Below are positions 1 to 7,379 of a stretch of 16,832 nt of DNA, piece after piece. This DNA comes from Bacteroidales bacterium (lineage in GTDB: Bacteria > Bacteroidota > Bacteroidia > Bacteroidales > WCHB1-69). The notes under the pieces are model-generated. The model saw only the letters and a list, made by a program, of their open reading frames with translations, was not told the origin of the DNA and did not search any database. Both the position numbers and the translations under genes were made by a program. How positions within the stretch are numbered: position 1 is the stretch's first letter; each line of letters begins with the position of its first letter. The DNA is taken from positions 1 to 16,832 of the forward strand of contig JAQUGA010000028.1 of the NCBI GenBank assembly GCA_028684405.1, in the 5' to 3' direction.

Positions 1-1086
1 TGAGTTTTCGGGAGATTGAAGTAAATTTTTCGCTTCCGCTAAAATTTTTGTTACTAGATTTCGCTGTGCGTTATAAAGTTTTTCAACAATAGGCTTATAC
101 ACATCAAATTCCTGCTGATCGCCTTTTGGAGTAGGTCCCGAGATAATTAAAGGAGTTCGAGCATCATCAATTAAAACAGAGTCAACCTCATCCACAATTC
201 CAAAATTATGTTTTCGTTGAACAATTTCATTGATGTTTCGAGCCATGTTATCGCGAAGATAATCAAAGCCAAATTCGTTGTTTGTTCCAAACGTAATATC
301 AGCATTGTATGCATTTCTACGTTCGTCTGTATTGGGTTCGTGCTTGTCGATACAATCCACTTTCAATCCATGGAACTCGTATAAAGGTCCCATCCATTCA
401 GAGTCACGTCGAGCCAAGTAATCATTCACGGTAACGACGTGAACACCTTTTCCAGGAAGTGCATTCAAATAAACCGGCAAGGTGGCCACTAGGGTTTTTC
501 CTTCTCCTGTTGACATTTCCGCAATTTTTCCGGAATGCAAAACAATTCCACCAATCAACTGCACATCATAATGGCACATGTCCCATGTAATTAGGGTTCC
601 ACCAGCCATCCATTTATTTTGCCAATAGGCTTTTTCGCCCACTATTTCAACCTGATCACGTGTTGCAGCAATATCTTTATCATAATCCAGAGCGGTCACC
701 TCAACAACGGGATTGTTTTTAAAGCGGTCGGCGGTTTCTCTCAATACGGCAAAGGCTTCTGGTAAAATTTCATCCAATACTTCCTGAGTTTTGCGATAGC
801 TCTCCTTTTCGAGAGTATCCAGAGCTAAATAGAGCTTCTCTTTCTCCTCAACATCCATATCATACTCATTATCAATACGGCTTTGAATATCGGCAATTTC
901 AGCTTCTTCAGCAGCAATGGCTTCTTTTATTCTTTCTTTAAATTGAAATGTTTTACCTCTGAGCTCATCGTTGCTCAGTTTTTGATAATCCTCCTTTAGA
1001 GCAATGCACTTGTCTAAGATTGGGCTAATTTCTTTTATATCCCGAGCAGACTTAGTTCCAAAAATCTTTTTAAAAATATCCAGCAT
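1..1086 (-). CDS. secA: Preprotein translocase ATPase SecA, N-terminal part (runs off left edge)
   Basis: SecA is the cytoplasmic ATPase motor that pushes preproteins through the SecYEG channel. The visible 362 codons begin MLDIFKKIFGTKSARDIKEI at the ATG whose complement is 1084-1086 and stay open to base 1. The DEAD-like nucleotide-binding domain 1 is clear: GKIAEMSTGEGKTLVATLP is the Walker A segment (key residues GEGKT), followed by HVVTVNDYLARRD, TFGTNNEFGFDYLRDN and the Walker B region FGIVDEVDSVLIDDARTPLI. The start of the preprotein cross-linking domain (LIISGPTPKGDQQEFDVYKP) follows. The remaining roughly two thirds of the protein lies outside the window. The gene has its own promoter box at 1117-1124 and is separated from the upstream DUF2795 gene by a terminator. 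A long acidic insert after residue 50 (EEAEIADIQSRIDNEYDMDVEEKEKL) is normal for Bacteroidota SecA. The identity is secure; only the truncation by the window limits it. Confidence 0.97.
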   Translation of the reverse strand, partial: MLDIFKKIFGTKSARDIKEISPILDKCIALKEDYQKLSNDELRGKTFQFKERIKEAIAAEEAEIADIQSRIDNEYDMDVEEKEKLYLALDTLEKESYRKTQEVLDEILPEAFAVLRETADRFKNNPVVEVTALDYDKDIAATRDQVEIVGEKAYWQNKWMAGGTLITWDMCHYDVQLIGGIVLHSGKIAEMSTGEGKTLVATLPVYLNALPGKGVHVVTVNDYLARRDSEWMGPLYEFHGLKVDCIDKHEPNTDERRNAYNADITFGTNNEFGFDYLRDNMARNINEIVQRKHNFGIVDEVDSVLIDDARTPLIISGPTPKGDQQEFDVYKPIVEKLYNAQRNLVTKILAEAKNLLQSPENS

Positions 1087-1116
1087 GTTATAAACTTTAA
1101 TAATGTTATTTGTTGA

Positions 1117-1124
1117 CAAAATTA
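1117..1124 (-). promoter_or_regulatory. -7 box of the secA promoter
   Basis: On the minus strand this reads TAATTTTG, an exact match to the Bacteroidota -7 consensus TAnnTTTG. It lies 30 nt before the secA ATG and just after the terminator of the upstream gene, so the expected leader is about 25 nt. No good -33 TTG is present at the usual distance. Confidence 0.55.
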
Positions 1125-1155
1125 ATTTAAAAAACGAAGTGAACGAATTTACAAT

Positions 1156-1189
1156 ACACAAAAAAGGGCTTTGAGCCCTTTTTTTGTGT
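1156..1189 (-). terminator. Rho-independent terminator of the DUF2795 gene
   Basis: The arms ACACAAAAAAGGGCT and AGCCCTTTTTTTGTGT enclose a 3-nt TTG loop and pair almost perfectly. Read on the minus strand the GGGCT/AGCCC stem is followed by six T, as expected 16 nt after the stop codon of the gene at 1206-1427. The T and A runs make the hairpin nearly symmetrical, so it could also stop plus-strand transcription. Confidence 0.88.
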
Positions 1190-1205
1190 TAAATACTTAA
1201 AAAAT

Positions 1206-1427
1206 CTAATACTCATCTTCGTGAAAGAAAAAATCATCTTTTGTCGGATAATCGGGCCATATATCTTCAATGCTATCGTATATATCGCCTTCATCTTCAA
1301 TTTCTCGAAGATTTTCAACAACCTCTGATGGTAATCCTGAACGAATTGCATAGTCTATCAATTCATCTTTTGTAGCCGGCCAAGGGGCATCTTCTAATTT
1401 CGAGGCCAATTCTAATGTCCAATACAT
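1206..1427 (-). CDS. Small acidic DUF2795 family protein
   Basis: A 73-residue protein beginning MYWTLELASKLEDAPWPATK and ending FFFHEDEY. The segment WPATKDELIDYAIRSGLPSEVVENL is the core of the DUF2795 fold, a short helical domain of unknown function widespread in bacteria. The C-terminal half is very acidic and aromatic (EDEGDIYDSIEDIWPDYP). Proteins nearly identical in plan occur across Bacteroidota, to my recollection, usually as single genes. An in-frame ATG 63 nt further upstream (1490) would add a basic, unconserved leader (MTSCKKK...) that overlaps the promoter box at 1460-1467, so the ATG at 1427 is preferred. The gene is monocistronic: it has its own promoter and a strong terminator before secA. 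No signal peptide or membrane segment is visible; it is presumably cytoplasmic. Its function is unknown. Confidence 0.9.
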   Translation of the reverse strand: MYWTLELASKLEDAPWPATKDELIDYAIRSGLPSEVVENLREIEDEGDIYDSIEDIWPDYPTKDDFFFHEDEY

Positions 1428-1459
1428 AATATATTTGTATTTTGGTAAATAAAAGTGTG

Positions 1460-1490
1460 CAAAAGTAAGTTTTTTTTTACATGAAGTCAA
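1460..1490 (-). promoter_or_regulatory. Promoter of the DUF2795 gene (-33 TTG, -7 TACTTTTG)
   Basis: On the minus strand TTGAC (1486-1490) is followed after 18 nt by TACTTTTG (1460-1467), an exact TAnnTTTG box with a good -33 element. This is the most complete Bacteroidota-type promoter in the window. It leaves a leader of about 25-30 nt before the ATG at 1427 and argues against the longer ORF start at 1490. Confidence 0.75.
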
Positions 1491-1660
1491 TAGATATTTG
1501 TGAAAATATTAAAAAAACAAAGTTTTAACCCTTTAAAAAATATTGGATTATTCATAACTAACAATGAATCAATACTTACTAAAACTCAAAAGCAATTATC
1601 AAACAAAACGATTAACATTTAATTAATATATACATGTCTACAATCTGTATTTTCGAATAT

Positions 1661-2230
1661 TTACCTATTTTTAGTCACCCATTCTGTTTCTTTGCAAGTA
1701 TTGCGGGCACACAGATAGCGTGAAAGCACAAACAAGTAATCTGATAAGCGATTCATATATGTCACAATAAGCTTATCAATGTCTGTTTTAGCACCCAGCA
1801 AGAGGATTCTTCTTTCGGCTCTTCTACAAACACAGCGAGCAACATGACAATATGAAGAGGGCAAATGACCACCGGGCAAAATAAAATGATTCAATTCTGG
1901 CAAAACTTCGTTCATTTTGTCGATTTCGTTTTCTAAAAAAGCTACATCTTTGTCGTAAATTTGGGGCAATGTAATCTCTTCTCCAGATGACTTGTCGTAT
2001 GCAACCAAGGATTCTATTCTAAAAACATGTTCGATAATGGCTTGCAAGACTCTTTTCACCTCTTCAATCTCAACACTATCATACACCACTCCCAAAAATG
2101 CATTTAGCTCATCCAATGTTCCGTAGGCTTCTATTCTATCGTCATATTTAGGCACTCTGTTGCCACCAATCAACGAAGTTTCGCCTTTGTCGCCAGTTTT
2201 TGTATATATCTTCCAATCTTTGTTTTCCAT
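1661..2230 (-). CDS. Cob(I)yrinic acid a,c-diamide adenosyltransferase, PduO type
   Basis: This enzyme transfers the adenosyl group of ATP to cob(I)alamin, making coenzyme B12 (adenosylcobalamin) in the cytoplasm. The 189-residue product has the PduO-family pattern in order: the N-terminal ATP-binding segment IYTKTGDKGETSLIGG (residues 8-23), YGTLDELNAFLG (36-47), FILPGG (116-121), the arginine-rich active-site helix ARCVCRRAERR (131-141) and YMNRLSDYLFVLSRY (158-172). The length is usual for the family. The frame stays open upstream to a TTG at 2254, but the ATG at 2230 begins directly before the conserved region and has AGAAGG about 11 nt upstream, so I chose it. The gene stands alone, with no other cobalamin genes in view and no cobalamin riboswitch recognised in its leader. 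A partner B12 enzyme such as methylmalonyl-CoA mutase would be expected elsewhere in the genome. Confidence 0.95.
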   Translation of the reverse strand: MENKDWKIYTKTGDKGETSLIGGNRVPKYDDRIEAYGTLDELNAFLGVVYDSVEIEEVKRVLQAIIEHVFRIESLVAYDKSSGEEITLPQIYDKDVAFLENEIDKMNEVLPELNHFILPGGHLPSSYCHVARCVCRRAERRILLLGAKTDIDKLIVTYMNRLSDYLFVLSRYLCARNTCKETEWVTKNR

Positions 2231-2368
2231 TTCAAAAACCCTTCTATTTATCAATATTAATTAAAAAAAGAATACAAACACATCCATCAAAGCCATTAAA
2301 TATAAGATTTATGTTTAAATCCTACCCAACAAAACCCCAAAGTCTTTCGATTGTTTAATAATAAAAAA

Positions 2369-3082
2369 CTATTCTAATACCGCCAATCTGATTCTATCAT
2401 TTATGTAGTCTTTTTCAATTTTTCCATCTTTCAGTCGCACAATTCGATGAGCATACAAGGCAATATTTTCTTCATGCGTAACCAAAATAATAGTATTTCC
2501 AGCTTGATGAATATCATTAAAAAGGTGCATGATTTCGTCTGACACTTTGGAATCTAGATTTCCAGTGGGTTCGTCTGCTAAAATAATACTGGGATTATTT
2601 ACCATCGCCCGTGCAATTGCAACTCTTTGGCGTTGTCCCCCCGAAAGTTCATTTGGACGATGCGTCATCCGGTCGGCCAGCCCTACTTTTTCCAATGCTA
2701 TTTTTCCTTTTTCCATCCTTTTTTCTTTGTTAAATCCGGCATAAACAAGGGGCAGCATAACATTCTCCAAGGCCGTCATTCGGGGCAATAAATTAAATGT
2801 TTGAAAAACAAAGCCAATCTCTTTGTTGCGAACCTCAGCCAAACTATTATCGGTCATCTTGCTCACATCTTTGTGGTTTAGCAAATATGTTCCGGCAGTA
2901 GGCGTATCTAGGCAACCTAAAATATTCATCAAAGTGGTTTTTCCAGAACCCGATTGTCCCATAATGGCAACATATTCATTTTGATAGATGTCTAAATCAA
3001 TATTATTCAAAGCCTTTACGGTTTCAACTCCCATGTAGTAAAACCTTGAAATCCCAGTAATATGTATCAATTCTTTTTTCAT
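2369..3082 (-). CDS. ABC transporter ATP-binding protein, MacB/LolD (FtsE-like) type
   Basis: A 237-residue ATPase subunit of the MacB/LolD/FtsE group, which powers mechanotransmission or lipoprotein-release transporters at the inner membrane. All ATPase motifs are intact: Walker A GQSGSGKTT (42-50), Q-loop glutamine at 94 in FVFQTFNLLP, signature LSGGQ (146-150) in LSGGQRQRVAIARA, Walker B IILADE (166-171) followed by PTGNLD, and the H-loop histidine at 203 in VTHEE. The segment CLDTPTAGTY after Walker A and the NLLPRMTALENVMLPL stretch are typical of this subgroup. It lies 5 nt after the methyltransferase gene and was probably transcribed with it. No MacB/LolC-like permease gene is adjacent on either side, so the membrane partner must be encoded elsewhere. 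The substrate cannot be deduced. Confidence 0.93.
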   Translation of the reverse strand: MKKELIHITGISRFYYMGVETVKALNNIDLDIYQNEYVAIMGQSGSGKTTLMNILGCLDTPTAGTYLLNHKDVSKMTDNSLAEVRNKEIGFVFQTFNLLPRMTALENVMLPLVYAGFNKEKRMEKGKIALEKVGLADRMTHRPNELSGGQRQRVAIARAMVNNPSIILADEPTGNLDSKVSDEIMHLFNDIHQAGNTIILVTHEENIALYAHRIVRLKDGKIEKDYINDRIRLAVLE

Positions 3083-3087
3083 AAATG

Positions 3088-3921
3088 CTATTTTCGAATA
3101 ATAAAATCTTGCTTGCTCAAATCGGAATTAAAAAACACAAAACCATAATTCCAAGTTTCAATCGTTAAGGTAACATCTTTATCGGCTTTAATTTCTTGCC
3201 AGGCTTTATTGATGTTTTTCGACCAATGAATATCGTCAAAGATAATTATGCTTTTTGTATTCCGCAAGAATTTTAGCATAAAAAAATAATCTAATGTATT
3301 TTGATAGGTATGATTCGCATCTACAATAGCCAAGTCAAAGGTCTCAATGGCAGATAAAGAATCATCTAAAACCTCATCTATATTGCCAATAACAACAGAA
3401 ATTTCATTTATATTGTGCTTCTGAAAGCATTTTTTTGCAAATTCAGCGGTGTTTGGACATCCTTCGAAACTTAGAATCGAAGATTCCTTCGAAGCAAGCG
3501 ACATAGCCATAGTTGTAATTCCAAAGGAAGTTCCCAATTCTATGATTTGCAAAGGCTTGTATTTTGCCACTAGATTGAAAACTTGACGAATTTCCCGATT
3601 GCTTTTTAATGATCTTTTGGCTTGAAGAGAGACTTTTGTGGTGTAGACATGAGCTTTTGCGCGTCCAGTCCCAAAATCGAATATCTCAATTTGCGAATGA
3701 TTCTGAAAAAGAGCTTTTTTTTCATTAAAGCACTTTTCTAAGGAATTATTATTTTGAGAATTTTCGAGTACAGAGACGATAAAATCATATAAAAATGGGG
3801 AATGAGCGGCATGTTTGGTTTTGGAATAGAATAAAAACCCAAAAAAGGCTTTTATCCTATATATGATTTGACATAAAGAGTCTTTCGCTGAACTATTTCC
3901 TGATAAGCAGTTGATTTTCAT
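3088..3921 (-). CDS. Class I SAM-dependent methyltransferase (O-methyltransferase-like)
   Basis: A 277-residue protein with a Rossmann-type methyltransferase domain. Motif I, which binds S-adenosylmethionine, is LQIIELGTSFGITTMAMSLA (residues 124-143), followed by an acidic residue in LSFEGCPNTAEFAKK (150-164). FDLAIVDANHTYQNTLDYF (195-213) and IIIFDDIHWS (225-234) match the strand-4 and strand-5 regions of the COG4122/Methyltransf_24 type, where aspartates such as D201 and D229/D230 often bind metal in O-methyltransferases. The N-terminal ~100 residues (AFFGFLFYSKTKHAAHSPFLYDFI) form a family-specific extension seen in Bacteroidota homologues by my recollection. The substrate is unknown. It is the first gene of a likely pair with the ABC ATPase 5 nt downstream and begins after the terminator of the two-component operon. 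No exact TAnnTTTG box is present in its short leader. Confidence 0.85.
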   Translation of the reverse strand: MKINCLSGNSSAKDSLCQIIYRIKAFFGFLFYSKTKHAAHSPFLYDFIVSVLENSQNNNSLEKCFNEKKALFQNHSQIEIFDFGTGRAKAHVYTTKVSLQAKRSLKSNREIRQVFNLVAKYKPLQIIELGTSFGITTMAMSLASKESSILSFEGCPNTAEFAKKCFQKHNINEISVVIGNIDEVLDDSLSAIETFDLAIVDANHTYQNTLDYFFMLKFLRNTKSIIIFDDIHWSKNINKAWQEIKADKDVTLTIETWNYGFVFFNSDLSKQDFIIRK

Positions 3922-3952
3922 ACCGACGAAAGTCTTTTATTTGCCATTGGGT

Positions 3953-3995
3953 AAAAAAACTTCCAACTATTCATACTCATCGGAATAGTTGGAAG
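3953..3995 (-). terminator. Rho-independent terminator of the two-component operon
   Basis: The 13-nt arms CTTCCAACTATTC (3960-3972) and GAATAGTTGGAAG (3983-3995) are perfect inverted complements around a 10-nt loop. On the minus strand the stem is followed directly by seven T. The hairpin starts 13 nt after the stop codon of the response regulator and so ends the kinase-regulator transcript, isolating it from the methyltransferase gene. Confidence 0.95.
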
Positions 3996-4008
3996 ACCAG
4001 TATTTACT

Positions 4009-4704
4009 TTATTTTGAATCCACCAATTTAAAACCGATGCCATGCACATTCATCAATGCAATATTGGGATCTTCTTTTAAATACTTTCTCAATTTTGTGA
4101 TATAAACATCCATGCTTCGTGCGTTGAAATAGCTATCGTCATTCCATATTTTTTTGAGAGCAAGTGAACGATCGAGTATGTCATTTTTCTTTTCGCAAAG
4201 CATTTTCAACAATTCCGCTTCTTTTGACGTAAGTTTTTGTTCATTTCCATCGATGCTCAATATTTGGCGAGTATAATCGTAGGTATATTTTCCAACGATA
4301 AAAGAAGTTTGTTGCTTTTCGCCAATTAAAGCGGGGTCTGACCTTCTTAAAACAGCTCTTACGCGTACCAAAAGCTCGTCCATACTAAAAGGCTTGGTAA
4401 TGTAATCATCAGCACCCGCATCAAATCCTTCCAATACATCTTGCGGCATATTTTTAGCGGTAATGAAAAACAAAGGAATTTTTGTGTTGTGTGTACGAAT
4501 TTCGCGTGCTAAAGTATAGCCATCTTTCACTGGCATCATAACGTCTAACAAACAAATATTGTAATGATTGCTCATAAAACTTCTAAAGGCCAATTCTCCA
4601 TTCTCAAACAAATCAACATCAAAGCCTTTGGCTTCGAGATATGTGGTTAAGACTTTGCCCAAATTGGGATCGTCTTCCGCTAATAATACTTTAATTTTGT
4701 TCAT
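4009..4704 (-). CDS. rprY: Response regulator, OmpR/PhoB family (RprY-like)
   Basis: A 231-residue transcription factor with an N-terminal receiver domain and a C-terminal winged-helix DNA-binding domain. The receiver has the acidic pair D11/D12 (LLAEDDPNLG), the phosphoacceptor D54 in CLLDVMMPVKDGY, T82 in FFITAK and K104 in DDYITKPF. The C-terminal domain (about 130-231) carries LTSKEAELLKMLCEKKNDILDR and the recognition-helix stretch SMDVYITKLRKYLKEDPNI followed by GIGFKLVD, as in OmpR-type regulators. The gene starts one base after the stop of the kinase gene, so the two are co-transcribed and probably translationally coupled. Sequence and order match RprX-RprY of Bacteroides, to my recollection; the symbol is assigned on that resemblance, not on a search. 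Its target genes cannot be read from this window. Confidence 0.93.
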   Translation of the reverse strand: MNKIKVLLAEDDPNLGKVLTTYLEAKGFDVDLFENGELAFRSFMSNHYNICLLDVMMPVKDGYTLAREIRTHNTKIPLFFITAKNMPQDVLEGFDAGADDYITKPFSMDELLVRVRAVLRRSDPALIGEKQQTSFIVGKYTYDYTRQILSIDGNEQKLTSKEAELLKMLCEKKNDILDRSLALKKIWNDDSYFNARSMDVYITKLRKYLKEDPNIALMNVHGIGFKLVDSK

Positions 4705-4705
4705 A

Positions 4706-6283
4706 TTAGTTGTCTATTTGTGGTAAAAATATTTTAAATGTACTTCCTTTTTTCAATTCACTGTCTACACTAACGCTTCCGCGGTGCAAAAAGACGATAT
4801 TTTTAACATAATTTAACCCTAATCCAAAACCTCTCGCATTGTGAATGTTTCCCGTAGGTACACGATATAGCTTTTCGAAAATTTTGTGGGCATTTGCTTT
4901 GCTTATTCCAATTCCATTATCTGTAATATAAATATCGACTCCATCTTTAACAATTCTGGTTCTAACATTTAATATTAAATTATCGGGGGTGTATTTTATT
5001 GCGTTATCCATAATATTATAAAAAACATTTCCAATATGGAATCGATCGGCAACGATCATGCAATCAGTCTTTGAATAATCTTTTAAGACGATACCATTTT
5101 TGGATTTTATAGGCAATTTCATTCTTTCAATCACATCATCTAGCACATCATGTACGTTTAGTATTTCTCTTTTAAGTTTCACTTCTCCTTTATCCATAAT
5201 GGCTGTTTGCAGCATTTTTTCGGCCATAATTCCCAAGCGCTGATTTTCATCACTAATGATATTAATGTAGCTTTGAGCTTGCTCTTCTGAATTCATTATA
5301 TCCGGATCATTTAAAGCTTCACAAGCCAAAGCAATCGTCGACACAGGCGTTTTAAACTCATGCGTCATATTATTTATAAAATCATTTTTAAGTTCCGATA
5401 ATTTTCTTTGCCGAATAATCGTCGTGATCGTGTATGCAAACAATAGCATTATGGAAATAATCAAAATAGTAGAAGCCGAAAGCATTACCCACATTTGTTT
5501 GAGCAAATATTCGGTCTCTTTAGGAAAATACATCAACAAATATTGAGGTTCGGAAAAGACATCGTTGGGAAAAAGATTAAATATCATTCCTTTATTCATC
5601 AACTCATTTGTGTATTTTCCGCTTTTTTCCATTGACATTTTTTGCTGAACTGGCGAATAAACCCCAAACTCATAGGGTGTTTTAATTCCATAGTTTTTAA
5701 GCTCAATGCATAATAATGAATCTAATAGATGAGGATTAATCCTCTTTTCAATGGGTCGATAATGATTATAGTTGAGCAAACTTTCTATCACTTGATTAAA
5801 CAAGCTTTCCTTTTGCAAGGGGTTAATAGAATCCTGCGTAAATTTCGAATTTACAGTTTTAGACAACTCTATTGAATTGGTTCCCAGCTCTGAAAATCTG
5901 GGTGATACTACAGAATCAAAAGTTGAAGTACCATTTTTGCCATGAAATTCTAGGCTAATTCTGCCATGAATATTGGTACCAGTATCGCTGTTTTGGGTGG
6001 TATTATTCGCCATTTCCTCTTCCATTTTGCGAATAATTTCCCGATTTAGAGAATCGATTAACAAAAGTGGCGATAATCCGGCAGACGGATCTTTTATTTG
6101 TTTTGCAAATTCAATCTTTTCAATAGCATATAAAACGTTGCTTACGGCCTCATTCACATTGGCAATAAAATAGGATTCTCGCACGGTAATAGCTCCTCGA
6201 ATCCAGTATAGCTGCAAGCCAACCAATCCCATAAGAGCCATTGTCATAGTAATAATAATGATTTTTATTCGTGCACTATTCAT
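4706..6283 (-). CDS. rprX: Membrane sensor histidine kinase (RprX-like)
   Basis: A 525-residue inner-membrane sensor kinase. Transmembrane segment 1 spans about residues 8-28 (IIIITMTMALMGLVGLQLYW), a periplasmic sensor region of about 235 residues follows, and transmembrane segment 2 lies at about 265-290 (MWVMLSASTILIISIMLLFA). The cytoplasmic part has the H-box NDFINNMTHEFKTPVSTIAL, with phosphorylated histidine at 308, the N-box FYNIMDNAIKYTP, the G1 box DNGIGI, the F-box FEKLYRV and the G2 box GFGLGLNYV, so it should be catalytically active. The frame also has an ATG 15 nt upstream (6298), which would add five residues. The later ATG is preferred because a TATTTTTG box lies between the two. 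The periplasmic region has no domain I recognise. It is paired with the regulator downstream by a one-base gap. Confidence 0.93.
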   Translation of the reverse strand: MNSARIKIIIITMTMALMGLVGLQLYWIRGAITVRESYFIANVNEAVSNVLYAIEKIEFAKQIKDPSAGLSPLLLIDSLNREIIRKMEEEMANNTTQNSDTGTNIHGRISLEFHGKNGTSTFDSVVSPRFSELGTNSIELSKTVNSKFTQDSINPLQKESLFNQVIESLLNYNHYRPIEKRINPHLLDSLLCIELKNYGIKTPYEFGVYSPVQQKMSMEKSGKYTNELMNKGMIFNLFPNDVFSEPQYLLMYFPKETEYLLKQMWVMLSASTILIISIMLLFAYTITTIIRQRKLSELKNDFINNMTHEFKTPVSTIALACEALNDPDIMNSEEQAQSYINIISDENQRLGIMAEKMLQTAIMDKGEVKLKREILNVHDVLDDVIERMKLPIKSKNGIVLKDYSKTDCMIVADRFHIGNVFYNIMDNAIKYTPDNLILNVRTRIVKDGVDIYITDNGIGISKANAHKIFEKLYRVPTGNIHNARGFGLGLNYVKNIVFLHRGSVSVDSELKKGSTFKIFLPQIDN

Positions 6284-6287
6284 AATG

Positions 6288-6295
6288 CAAAAATA
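6288..6295 (-). promoter_or_regulatory. Candidate -7 box of the kinase-regulator operon
   Basis: The minus strand reads TATTTTTG, an exact TAnnTTTG match ending only 5 nt before the preferred ATG of the sensor kinase. If used, transcription would start at or next to that ATG, giving a leaderless or nearly leaderless mRNA. The -33 region is weak (TTT at about 20 nt upstream). The operon could alternatively be read through from gpsA, since no terminator lies between. Confidence 0.4.
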
Positions 6296-6344
6296 CATTG
6301 TTAACTTACTTGAAATTAGCTTTTAACATCTTTTAATCCAGAGG

Positions 6345-7340
6345 TTAACGAATGATATCAATAACTTTCCGCATTTCGATAGCAGGCGAGCGTTTTAAAA
6401 ACAATACATTATAAATGGCATCAATAATTGGAATTTCTGCTTTGTATTTTTCATTTATGGCATGTATACATTGGGCAGCAAAATAGCCTTCAGCCACCAT
6501 TTTCATCTCCAATTTGGCAGACGCAACAGAGTATCCTTGCCCTATCATTTGTCCAAATGTGCGATTGCGACTAAACTGCGAATAAGCCGTAACCAACAAA
6601 TCGCCCAAATAGGCTGAATGGTAATAAGTGCGCTCAACTGGGTGCACATGTCTAATAAAAACCTTCATCTCTTTTGTGCAATTGGCAACATAGGCTGCAA
6701 AAAAGTTATCACCATATCCCAAACCTTTCAAAATTCCACCGCCAAGTGCATAAACGTTTTTCAAAACAGTGGCATACTCTAGGCCGTAGATGTCGTTAGA
6801 CGTAATAATTTTAATAAAACTGCAACTAAAAAGCTCGAAAGTCAAATCCCTCATGGGTTTTAATTTAGAAGCTGCCGTTAAAAAAGTAAGTTTCTCAAGA
6901 GCAATCTCTTCTGCATGCGACGGTCCGGTAATAATTCCAATATCGCGACTGGGGATCTGAAATTTTGTTTCTAAATAATTGGCCACAATCATCATCTCTT
7001 CGGGAACAATTCCTTTTACCGCAGAAATTATTTTTTTTTCTTCAAAATCTTTGGGAGTCAAACCCTCAAAAGCAGCATTAATATAAATGGATGGAATAAC
7101 CAAAACCAATACATCCGAGCCCTGAATAACATTTTTAATATCTGTGTCCACATTTAATAAACGAGGATTTAAACGCACCGAACTTAAATATGCTTTGTTT
7201 ACACCGGTATCTCTTACATATTCGGCTATTTCAGGTTCACGAACCCACCAATTTACATTTCGCATATTGGTTTGCAATATTTTCACAATTGCGGTGGCCC
7301 AGCTTCCACTGCCCAATACACCAACTTTTAATTGTTTCAT
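6345..7340 (-). CDS. gpsA: NAD(P)-dependent glycerol-3-phosphate dehydrogenase
   Basis: This cytoplasmic enzyme reduces dihydroxyacetone phosphate to sn-glycerol-3-phosphate, the backbone for phospholipid synthesis. The 331-residue product has the dinucleotide-binding GSGSWATA at residues 10-17, VIPSIYINAA (81-90), the lysine in SAVKG (K109), the family signature ITGPSHAEE (137-145) and the catalytic lysine segment TVLKNVYALGGGILKGLGYG (K194), then YLGDLLVT and SRNRTFG, which bind substrate in known GpsA structures. The length is usual. It starts 39 nt after dnaJ in the same direction, with no terminator seen between, and is followed by the two-component operon after about 60 nt. The final residues (IEMRKVIDIIR) are normal for Bacteroidota versions. 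The assignment is firm. Confidence 0.96.
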   Translation of the reverse strand: MKQLKVGVLGSGSWATAIVKILQTNMRNVNWWVREPEIAEYVRDTGVNKAYLSSVRLNPRLLNVDTDIKNVIQGSDVLVLVIPSIYINAAFEGLTPKDFEEKKIISAVKGIVPEEMMIVANYLETKFQIPSRDIGIITGPSHAEEIALEKLTFLTAASKLKPMRDLTFELFSCSFIKIITSNDIYGLEYATVLKNVYALGGGILKGLGYGDNFFAAYVANCTKEMKVFIRHVHPVERTYYHSAYLGDLLVTAYSQFSRNRTFGQMIGQGYSVASAKLEMKMVAEGYFAAQCIHAINEKYKAEIPIIDAIYNVLFLKRSPAIEMRKVIDIIR

Positions 7341-7379
7341 GTTTTAGAGTTATATTTTTAGAGCTTTTGAAAATGAAGA

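Noticed and set aside
1127..1351. Second minus-strand ORF (74 codons) overlapping the DUF2795 gene
   Set aside because: It crosses the terminator and runs in a different frame from the conserved DUF2795 protein; no homology is recognised.
2231..2368. Cobalamin riboswitch upstream of the adenosyltransferase
   Set aside because: The leader is short and A/T-rich and I see no B12-box-like conserved core.
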